Below are positions 1-4,799 of a DNA stretch of 7,638 nucleotides, piece after piece. The DNA is from Candidatus Omnitrophota bacterium (GTDB taxonomy: Bacteria; Omnitrophota; Gorgyraeia; Aquiviventales; Aquiviventaceae), in contig JACQRE010000046.1 in NCBI GenBank assembly GCA_016206585.1, positions 1 to 7,638 of the forward strand, in the 5' to 3' direction. Positions within the stretch are counted from its first letter, which is position 1; the number at the start of each line of letters is the position of its first letter. The translations under genes and the position numbers were made by a program. Under the pieces are notes generated by a model. It ran no database searches, had not been told where the DNA came from, and saw only the letters and a program-made list of their open reading frames with translations.

Positions 1-1325
1 ATCTGGGCGCTCACCAGGCGGTCCACCGCATCGGCCATCTGGCTGGCGACGAACCGCTGCCAGATCAACTGGTAGAGCGTGAACTGCTCGTCGGTCAGAT
101 ACGGCTTCATCGACTCCGGGGTATGCGCCACATCGGTCGGGCGGATCGCCTCATGCGCCTCCTGGGCGCTCTTCTTCGCCTTGTAGGCGCGCGGTTCCAA
201 CGGCAGGAACTTCTTGCCGAACCGCTTGGGGATGAGGCCGCGCACGGCGGTGAGCGCCTCGTTGGCCACGCGCACCGCGTCGGTGCGCATGTAGGTGATG
301 AGCCCCACGGGGTTGGGCTCGCCGATCTCCAGCCCCTCGTAGAGCTGCTGGGCGATGCGCATCGTCCGGGCCGAGGAGTAGCCCAATTTGTTGAACGCCT
401 CCTGCTGGAGGGTGCTGGTGGTAAACGGCGGCTTGGGGTAGCGCTTCTGCTCCTTCTCCTCGACGGCCGCGACGGTGAACGGCTGCTGCCGCAGCGCGGC
501 GGCCAGCGGCTCGGCGTCCGCCTTCGTCTTCACGTCCGCCTTCTGGGTCCCGACCTTGTCGAGCCGCGCCGTGAACGAGGGGCCGCCATCGGCCTGCTTC
601 AGCTCGGCCTCGATCGTCCAGTACTCCTGCGGGACAAACGCCTCGATCTCCTTCTCCCGGTCGACGATGAGGCGCAGCGCAACCGACTGGACCCGGCCGG
701 CGGAGAGGCCCCGGCCGATTTTTTTCCAGAGCAGCGGGGAGAGCGAATAGCCCACCAGTCGGTCGAGGATGCGGCGGGCCTGCTGCGCGTTGACCAGCTT
801 CAGGTCGATCGGCCGCGGATGCTGGATCGCCGCCTTGACCGCCTGCGGGGTGATCTCGTGGAAGGTGATGCGGTAGATCTTGCGGCCGCGAAGTCCCGAG
901 CGAGCCCCGTCGGTCCCGGGGCGAGTCGGGGGGTTGCGCCGTACTCCGTGGCGCGTCTTCGCTGGATCCGCCGGCGGCGACTTCGCCGCCTTGGCGCTGG
1001 CTTTTTTCGCCTGGGCCTCCTCATCGTCGCGCAGCAGCCGCTCGAGGTGCCAGCTGATCGCCTCCCCTTCCCGGTCGGGATCCGGGGCGAGGTAGATCGC
1101 CTCCCGGCCGCGCGCCTCCTCCTGCAGCTGCTTGGCGAACTTGCGCCGCTTCTGGATGACGATGTAGTGCGGCGCGAAGTCCTTCTCGACGTCGACCCCC
1201 AGCTTACTCGCGGGCAGGTCGCGCAGATGGCCCATCGAGGAGGTGACCTCGAAATCCGAGCCGAGGATCTTGTTGATCGTCTTCGCTTTTGCCGGCGACT
1301 CGACGATCACGAGTTTTTTAGCCAT
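1..1325 (-). CDS. topA: DNA topoisomerase I, 5' part (runs off the left end)
   Basis: Type IA topoisomerase that relaxes negatively supercoiled DNA through a 5'-phosphotyrosine intermediate. About 441 residues are present; the C-terminal part and stop lie outside the window. The N-terminal TOPRIM domain shows the catalytic Glu9 in VIVESPAKAKT and the acidic triad DPDREGEAI (82-90). Downstream are QQARRILDRLVGY, LSAGRVQSVALR and the active-site Tyr345 in LITYMRTD. The ATG is 6 bases after a clear GAGGA and gives the family's usual start. Residues about 100-148, between the TOPRIM motif SWHL and KIYRITFHEIT, form an insertion of roughly 35 residues compared with E. coli TopA. It is rich in Lys, Ala, Pro and Arg and is encoded partly by a palindromic repeat. 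The reading frame stays open through it. The gene follows thiS after a repeat-filled gap. Identification is secure. Confidence 0.97.
   Translation of the reverse strand, partial: MAKKLVIVESPAKAKTINKILGSDFEVTSSMGHLRDLPASKLGVDVEKDFAPHYIVIQKRRKFAKQLQEEARGREAIYLAPDPDREGEAISWHLERLLRDDEEAQAKKASAKAAKSPPADPAKTRHGVRRNPPTRPGTDGARSGLRGRKIYRITFHEITPQAVKAAIQHPRPIDLKLVNAQQARRILDRLVGYSLSPLLWKKIGRGLSAGRVQSVALRLIVDREKEIEAFVPQEYWTIEAELKQADGGPSFTARLDKVGTQKADVKTKADAEPLAAALRQQPFTVAAVEEKEQKRYPKPPFTTSTLQQEAFNKLGYSSARTMRIAQQLYEGLEIGEPNPVGLITYMRTDAVRVANEALTAVRGLIPKRFGKKFLPLEPRAYKAKKSAQEAHEAIRPTDVAHTPESMKPYLTDEQFTLYQLIWQRFVASQMADAVDRLVSAQ
884..990. repeat. GC-rich palindromic element inside topA
   Basis: The ends are imperfect inverted repeats: ggccgcgaagtc at 884-895 against gacttcgccgcc at 979-990, 11 of 12 pairing. 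An inner pair, gcgaag at 888-893 and cttcgc at 957-962, bounds exactly 75 bases (25 codons). Inside it are two hairpins: gccccg 904-909 with cggggc 917-922, extended by cccga/tcggg at 895-899 and 926-930, and gcgcc 936-940 with ggcgc 950-954. A third hairpin, ggcggcga/tcgccgcc, spans 973-990. It looks like a mobile palindromic element captured in frame, comparable in concept to Rickettsia palindromic elements. Copy number cannot be judged from one window. Confidence 0.55.
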
Positions 1326-1331
1326 GAAACA

Positions 1332-1336
1332 TCCTC
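1332..1336 (-). promoter_or_regulatory. Ribosome binding site of topA
   Basis: GAGGA on the minus strand, 6 bases upstream of the topA ATG. It fixes the topA start and lies at the edge of the heptamer repeat array, so folding of that array could affect access to it. Confidence 0.7.
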
Positions 1337-1451
1337 AGACCAGAGACATGAGACCTGAGACAAGAGACTCAGCACTGAAACATCTGAACGCAAAGGTATT
1401 CGGTTCGTTCCGCAGCCGGTCTCTGGTCTCTTGTCTCATGTCTGATGTCTG
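1336..1451. repeat. Inverted array of GAGACNN heptamers between thiS and topA
   Basis: On the plus strand, five consecutive 7-base units occupy 1336-1370: cagacca, gagacat, gagacct, gagacaa, gagactc. The opposite arm at 1418-1451 has the same units in inverse orientation; read on the minus strand they are cagacat, cagacat, gagacaa, gagacca, gagacc. A spacer of about 47 bases (1371-1417) without the motif separates the arms. The arms can pair over most of 35 bases. The array starts one base after the thiS stop codon and ends at the topA ribosome binding site, so it fills the whole gap. It may be a dispersed intergenic repeat, an attenuator-like hairpin, or both. Confidence 0.75.
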
Positions 1452-1452
1452 T

Positions 1453-1668
1453 TCAGCCGCCGCCGACGAATTGCACCAGTTCCACCTGGTCGCCTGCCTG
1501 TAATGCGGTGCCCGGATGCTGGGCCCGCTTCAAAATGGTCAGGTTCAACTCGACCACGACGCGCTCCGGGGCCACCTGGAGCGTCTCCAACAGTTGCGAC
1601 ACGGTCAGACCCTCCGGGACCTCCCGCGCCTGGCCGTTCACTTGGATCGTCATCACGATGTGCGTCAT
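1453..1668 (-). CDS. thiS: Sulfur carrier protein ThiS (ubiquitin-like)
   Basis: A 71-residue beta-grasp sulfur carrier. In the known pathway its C-terminal Gly-Gly is adenylated by ThiF, converted to a thiocarboxylate and used by ThiG to build the thiazole of thiamine. The sequence shows the ThiS pattern: IQVNGQAREVPEGLTVSQLL at the start, VVVELN in the middle, and the C-terminal tail QFVGGG directly before the stop. The first ATG overlaps the dprA stop as ATGA, which implies translational coupling. An in-frame ATG at 1653 (MTIQVNG) matches the usual family start better and is the alternative. No thiG, thiF or other thiamine gene is visible nearby, so this copy is isolated from its usual partners. 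A related MoaD-like carrier with another sulfur target is possible. Confidence 0.88.
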   Translation of the reverse strand: MTHIVMTIQVNGQAREVPEGLTVSQLLETLQVAPERVVVELNLTILKRAQHPGTALQAGDQVELVQFVGGG

Positions 1669-2576
1669 CGCATGCGGCCGCGCGCAGGGACCGTCTCCGG
1701 CTGCAGCCGCAGCTCCTCGAGGATGTCCTCCACCGATGTCACCAGCCGCGCGCCCTGCTTGAGGAGCTGGTGCGTGCCGTGCGACGTCACGGCGGTCATG
1801 GGCCCCGGCACCGCGAAGACCTCGCGGCCCTGCTCCAGCGCGCAGTCCGCGGTGATGAGGGCTCCGCTGCGCTGGGCGGCCTCCACCACGACCACGCCCA
1901 GCGACAGCCCGCTGATGAGGCGGTTGCGCTGCGGGAAATGGCGCGGCAAGGGTTGGGTCTCCATCGGGTATTCTGAGAGGACCGCGCCGTGTCCGGCAAT
2001 CTCCTTGGCCAACTGGCGGTGCTCATCCGGATACACGCGCGACAGCCCGCTGCCCAGGACCGCCAGCGTGCGCCCGCTAGCACGGAGCGCTCCGCGGTGC
2101 GCTGCGCCATCGATCCCCCGCGCCAAGCCGGACACCACGGTGACGCCGCGCAGCGCCAACTCGTAGGCGAGCTGCTCGGCGCACTGGAGGCCGTAGAGCG
2201 AGGCGTGGCGGGAGCCGACGATGGCCACGGCCACCCGATCCGCCTCAGTCAGCGTGCCCCGCAGATAGAGTGCGACGGGCGGATCTGTGATCGTGCGCAG
2301 TGCGTCAGGGTACCCCGGATCGTCCGGGGTCACGATGGCCGCCCCCTGGCGCCGTGCTCGCTCCAGCTCCCGCGCCAGCCAGACCTCATCGTGGAAGCCG
2401 GCCACAATCCGCTTGGCCAGAACCGGGCCGACCCCCTGCACCTGGCACAAGGCTTGGGCCGTGGCCCGGGCAAGGGGTTCCACCCCGCCGAAGGCATCCA
2501 ACAGGCGCCGGACACGGAGCGGACCCGCCTCGGGAAGGCTGTTGAGCTGAATCAATCGCGCTTGAGGAGTCACCAT
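1665..2576 (-). CDS. dprA: DNA processing protein DprA (Smf)
   Basis: DprA binds incoming single-stranded DNA during natural transformation and loads RecA; it is also widespread in non-competent bacteria. Counting from a possible GTG start at 2603 (312 residues), an HhH-like helix pair QGVGPVLAKRI lies at 56-66. The Rossmann-like core follows, with AIVGSRHAS (127-135), SGLARGIDGAAH (158-169) and FPQRNRLISGLS (222-233), then the SGALITA stretch. The protein ends soon after EDILEELRL, so it lacks the C-terminal winged-helix domain (DML1) found in many longer DprA proteins. I chose the ATG at 2576 because MVTPQARLIQLN fits the family start; the upstream GTG would add nine residues, and neither start has a strong ribosome binding site. 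The stop overlaps thiS by four bases, and topA follows, a common dprA neighbour. Confidence 0.95.
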   Translation of the reverse strand: MVTPQARLIQLNSLPEAGPLRVRRLLDAFGGVEPLARATAQALCQVQGVGPVLAKRIVAGFHDEVWLARELERARRQGAAIVTPDDPGYPDALRTITDPPVALYLRGTLTEADRVAVAIVGSRHASLYGLQCAEQLAYELALRGVTVVSGLARGIDGAAHRGALRASGRTLAVLGSGLSRVYPDEHRQLAKEIAGHGAVLSEYPMETQPLPRHFPQRNRLISGLSLGVVVVEAAQRSGALITADCALEQGREVFAVPGPMTAVTSHGTHQLLKQGARLVTSVEDILEELRLQPETVPARGRMR

Positions 2577-2642
2577 GGACGATTCGGACGACGTACGAGG
2601 CACTAGCTTACCATAGGACGGCGAGCGGAAACAAATCGGGGA

Positions 2643-3050
2643 TTACAATCGCGGTCCCGGGGGAACCTCTTCGCCGTGGAGCAGACGCTCCACAGCGTCC
2701 AGCAGCCGAACCGGCTCACAGGTTTTTGGCAGGTACGCGTTCGCGCCGGAGGCGAACCCGTGGATGTCGTCCATCGGACCGTCCATGACGGTGAACATGA
2801 GGACCGGCAGCTCCTCGTGGCCGTAGCGCTGCCGCAGCTGCCGGCACACTTCGAAGCCGTGCAGGTCGGGCAGCCGCACGTCGAGGATCACCAAGTCGGG
2901 CTGGTGCTCGATGGCGTACTCGACGCCCGCCGAGCCCCGCGGCTCGAGATGCACCTCGTAGCCGGCCGATTCCAGCCGGGTCTGCAGAATGAGCCCCAGG
3001 TCCTCCTCGTCCTCGACGACGAGAATGCGCTCCTGGCACGTGACCATCAT
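2643..3050 (-). CDS. Receiver-only response regulator (CheY-like)
   Basis: A single phosphoacceptor receiver domain of 135 residues with no DNA-binding or enzymatic output domain. Visible landmarks are the acidic pair Glu13-Asp14 in VVEDEED, the phosphoacceptor Asp57 in LVILDVRLPD, Thr87 in MFTVMDG and Lys109 in YLPKTCEP. Such proteins signal by protein-protein contact, as in chemotaxis, pilus motility or phosphorelays. No histidine kinase is adjacent, so its partner is unknown. Two tandem ATG codons (3050 and 3047) follow AGGAG by 5 and 8 bases; either may be used. An open extension to 3080 lies upstream of the ribosome binding site and is probably not translated. dprA begins within about 40 to 65 bases downstream, probably in the same transcript. 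The short tail after the domain (EEVPPGPRL) is unremarkable. Confidence 0.9.
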   Translation of the reverse strand: MMVTCQERILVVEDEEDLGLILQTRLESAGYEVHLEPRGSAGVEYAIEHQPDLVILDVRLPDLHGFEVCRQLRQRYGHEELPVLMFTVMDGPMDDIHGFASGANAYLPKTCEPVRLLDAVERLLHGEEVPPGPRL

Positions 3051-3055
3051 CCCGT

Positions 3056-3060
3056 CTCCT
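3056..3060 (-). promoter_or_regulatory. Ribosome binding site of the response regulator
   Basis: AGGAG on the minus strand, 5 bases before the first and 8 bases before the second of two tandem ATG codons. It argues against the longer reading from 3080. Confidence 0.65.
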
Positions 3061-3124
3061 GGTTGCCCACAAGAGCCCACAACCCACCCGTCCTCACCGC
3101 CACGCGTCTGAGGGCGTTATAGCA

Positions 3125-3154
3125 ACTATGGCTGACCCGCACGCTTGGAGTCAA
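3125..3154 (-). promoter_or_regulatory. Possible sigma70-type promoter upstream of the response regulator
   Basis: On the minus strand, TTGACT (3154-3149) resembles a -35 box (5 of 6) and CATAGT (3130-3125) a weak -10 box (4 of 6), with an 18-base spacer. It sits in the longest gap between genes in the window, between the protease stop and the response regulator, where a second transcript could begin. This is motif matching only; the -10 match is modest. Confidence 0.35.
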
Positions 3155-3185
3155 GTGGTTCTCTAACCTATTGATGTGACAGAGG

Positions 3186-3623
3186 TTATCTCCGAGTTCG
3201 CTCGATCCGGCTGACCGTCAGGACGCGGGCGCGGTCGTTGAAGCACATCAGAAAGCGGTCGAAGAACCCCGACCGGCCCATCAGGTTGAATCCCATCCGC
3301 AGCGCGTCGGAAAACCCCGCCGGGGCCAAGAACTCCATCCCCGCAAACCGCACGCGGATGTGCTGCAGGTAAATCGGCAGCACGCTGCCGTTGCCAAGGG
3401 TCACGTAGCGCCGCTTCGCCTTCTTGAGGTTGATCCCCAGCAGCTGTGCCACATCGACGTGGAAGACGCTCCAGGAGGCCCCGGAGTCCACGTACGCCTG
3501 GAGGTACAACCAGCGGTTGCCGGTCCACACCTGCAGGTACACGATCGGCGCGTGCCGGCCTTGGGCATCCTTGAGGTACGGGAACTCCAGCCGCCGCAAT
3601 CCCGATGATCGTGAGGAAGACAT
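3186..3623 (-). CDS. Retropepsin-like (clan AA) aspartic protease
   Basis: A 145-residue protein with the single-lobe architecture of retroviral-type aspartic proteases, which act as homodimers with one catalytic Asp per subunit. The catalytic motif is AYVDSGASWSVF, with Asp46 in the D-S-G-A signature. A flap-like region follows around TLGNGSVLPIYL. The second hydrophobic-Gly signature is FNLMGRSGFFDRF (112-124), typical of the bacterial family. No signal peptide or membrane segment is seen, so it is probably cytoplasmic. The start codon lies 25 bases after the aroK stop, suggesting co-transcription, though no good ribosome binding site is visible. The preceding gene ends in a DUF5678-like domain, a type of small protein I believe is a frequent neighbour of these proteases. 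Its substrate is unknown, and it may process or be controlled by that partner. Confidence 0.8.
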   Translation of the reverse strand: MSSSRSSGLRRLEFPYLKDAQGRHAPIVYLQVWTGNRWLYLQAYVDSGASWSVFHVDVAQLLGINLKKAKRRYVTLGNGSVLPIYLQHIRVRFAGMEFLAPAGFSDALRMGFNLMGRSGFFDRFLMCFNDRARVLTVSRIERTRR

Positions 3624-3648
3624 CAGGACGGGGCGTCCATGGCGGTCA

Positions 3649-4194
3649 TCAGAACGCGGTCAACGACTCCTCAGGCAGCGGGATATAGTAGATGCCCGCC
3701 TCGCGGGTGGCCGCCAGGCGGGCCTGCCTGCGCCGCGACCCGTCATCGTGCTTGGGGCGCGGCAGGCAGGCGTTCTGGTAGGCTTTGAGCTGGGTCTCGC
3801 CGGAGGCGATGATCCGGCTGTCGACGACCACCACGTACTTGCCGCCGTAGCGCTGGGACAGCTGTCCGGCGTGGTCGAGGAGGTACTGCCAGCTCTTGCA
3901 CAGGCAGGGGCTCAGCTGGGCCCACACCCGCTCCGCCACCTCGTCGACCGAGAGGTGCGTCGTGTCGATGGTGATGTCCGCCTGCGCGTAGGCCTTGGCG
4001 CGCTGCAGGAGGAGGCCGCGGATGCGCGACAGCGGATTGGCGTGGCCGTGCAGGAGCGGGCGCGTCTCGAGCCGGCGCCCGACCCGCTCGAAGATCGCCT
4101 GCGGCTTGGCGGTGAGGCACACGACCGGGCCGCTCACCCGCAAGCGGGCGCGGTTCTGCGGGTCGACGAAGGCGCCGCCGCCCGTCGCGATCAC
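3649..4194 (-). CDS. Downstream open part of the interrupted aroK (kinase C-terminal half plus DUF5678-like domain)
   Basis: After the in-frame TGA, 181 codons remain open from a GTG at 4194, encoding the GGG shikimate loop, lid and adenine-binding region, followed by the DUF5678-like domain. On its own it lacks the Walker A loop and cannot be a kinase. If translated separately, its useful part would be the C-terminal domain next to the retropepsin gene. No convincing ribosome binding site precedes the GTG. The domain carries an unusual basic stretch, LPRPKHDDGSRRRQARLA, encoded by an inverted repeat. Listed separately because some gene callers would report it as a gene. Confidence 0.4.
   Translation of the reverse strand: MIATGGGAFVDPQNRARLRVSGPVVCLTAKPQAIFERVGRRLETRPLLHGHANPLSRIRGLLLQRAKAYAQADITIDTTHLSVDEVAERVWAQLSPCLCKSWQYLLDHAGQLSQRYGGKYVVVVDSRIIASGETQLKAYQNACLPRPKHDDGSRRRQARLAATREAGIYYIPLPEESLTAF
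3722..3771. repeat. Hairpin with GCCTGCCTGC arms inside the DUF5678-like domain
   Basis: gcctgcctgc at 3722-3731 and its exact reverse complement gcaggcaggc at 3762-3771 enclose 30 bases. Inside, ccgcg (3733-3737) can alternatively pair with cgcgg (3758-3762). The segment encodes an arginine-rich, low-complexity stretch that interrupts the DUF5678-like domain between its GKYVVVVDSRIIASG core and its final strand. This suggests an inserted palindromic element rather than an original part of the gene. Confidence 0.55.
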
Positions 4195-4411
4195 CTGCCG
4201 CTGGCCATGGATGACGCGGCTGATTCAGCGGCGTTCCAGTCGGAGGAAGACCGCTACGCCGTGATCGGCGAAGTTCTGCGCGATCGGCCGCTTGACCGAG
4301 ATCTCGATGAGCTGGTCGAGGTCGACGAAGCGCCAGCCCAGCCGCTTCGCGAGCCGCTTGCCCACCGAGGTCTTCCCCGTTCCCATGAAGCCGGTCAGAA
4401 TGATGTTCATC

Positions 4412-4427
4412 GCGCCACGGCGCTCCT
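4412..4427 (-). promoter_or_regulatory. aroK ribosome binding site with hairpin in the spacer
   Basis: On the minus strand AGGAG (4427-4423) stands 12 bases before the aroK ATG, too far for ideal use. The spacer contains gcgcc-gt-ggcgc (4423-4412), a self-complementary hairpin that would shorten the effective distance if folded, or could modulate initiation. The two-base loop makes the fold strained. Confidence 0.35.
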
Positions 4428-4441
4428 GAGGGGCCGTCCGC

Positions 4442-4798
4442 TCAGTTCAGCCGATGATCGTGCTCCCTGACGGCGAAGTGGACGAACCGGCCGTCCGGCG
4501 TGAACCAGAACTGCAGCTCCGCGCGCGAGGCCGCCCATCCCGGTTGTCCGCGGCGCGAGAGCAGGACGGTCGAGTAGATCGCCTGATCCGGCGTCACGAG
4601 CCCCGAGTGCGGCAGCTCGTGCGCATCGAGAAAGTCGATGACGCGGCTGACCCCCGTGCCGGGCGGCAGCTCCCGCTCGACGTCCGCTTTGAGTGCTGCC
4701 ACGTCCACGCTGGGCGGGGCGCTCCCCATCCCGGTGCTCACGATCAGCGACGCGCACGCCACGACCAACACCCCCAGTGGTTCCCATCGTCCCCGCAT
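4442..4798 (-). CDS. Small exported protein of unknown function
   Basis: A 118-residue protein I do not recognise. The N-terminus (MRGRWEPLGVLVVACASLIVSTGMGSAPP) has basic residues, then a hydrophobic stretch up to about residue 22, consistent with a signal peptide or anchor. VVAC (12-15) loosely matches a lipobox, so a lipoprotein is possible, although the hydrophobic core before Cys15 is short. The mature part is predicted mixed helix and strand, with AALKADVERELPPGTG near the start and a C-terminal block RAELQFWFTPDGRFVHFAVREH that looks like paired beta strands. Its ATG is one base after the aroC stop, with GGAGG 9 bases upstream inside the end of aroC, supporting this start over a longer reading inside aroC. 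It ends 31 bases before aroK. Location within a biosynthetic operon gives no firm hint of function. Confidence 0.75.
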   Translation of the reverse strand: MRGRWEPLGVLVVACASLIVSTGMGSAPPSVDVAALKADVERELPPGTGVSRVIDFLDAHELPHSGLVTPDQAIYSTVLLSRRGQPGWAASRAELQFWFTPDGRFVHFAVREHDHRLN

Positions 4799-4799
4799 G

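Larger units (their letters stand above)
3649..4410 (-). pseudogene. aroK: Shikimate kinase with in-frame TGA, fused to a DUF5678-like C-terminal domain
   Basis: Shikimate kinase phosphorylates shikimate with ATP in the chorismate pathway. The frame begins with MNIILTG and a Walker A GFMGTGKT (7-14), then the DLD substrate motif (Asp30, Asp32). Codon 62 (4227-4225) is TGA, but the same frame continues with VIATGGGA (73-80), the lid Arg117 in ETRPLL and the Arg of LLQRAKAYAQAD (about 137). Alignment to the family pattern needs no gap at the stop. Before it, the conserved GE..FR reads GVAVFL: the Glu and the shikimate-binding Arg are Val52 and Leu56, each one base from the expected residue. The kinase part ends near residue 166. 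Residues about 176-253, containing RYGGKYVVVVDSRIIASGET and a final YYIPLPEE, resemble DUF5678. This is a decaying gene, a read-through gene, or two separately translated products. The enzyme identity is sure; its activity is doubtful. Confidence 0.85.

Noticed and set aside
888..962. tRNA-like cloverleaf in the topA insertion
   Set aside because: The length and hairpins are suggestive, but I find no conserved TTC arm, no plausible anticodon arm and no CCA-type end, and it lies within a functional reading frame.
123..1358. Long plus-strand open frame opposite topA
   Set aside because: It mirrors the topA codons; the translation is arginine- and leucine-rich without any motif. Antisense frames stay open easily at this GC content.
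2930..2950. Palindrome cgagccccgcggctcg in the response regulator gene
   Set aside because: It fits ordinary codons for a well-conserved receiver domain with no insertion; chance symmetry at high GC is likely.
3164..3188. Hairpin taacct/aggtta at the end of the protease gene as a terminator
   Set aside because: Only six AT-rich pairs, no following T tract on the minus strand, and it overlaps the stop codon.
4225..4227. Genome-wide recoding of TGA, or selenocysteine, as explanation of the aroK stop
   Set aside because: thiS, dprA, aroC, pilD, aroE, the small exported gene and aroK itself all end at TGA at natural family ends, so TGA is a working stop. No selenocysteine role fits this position in shikimate kinase.
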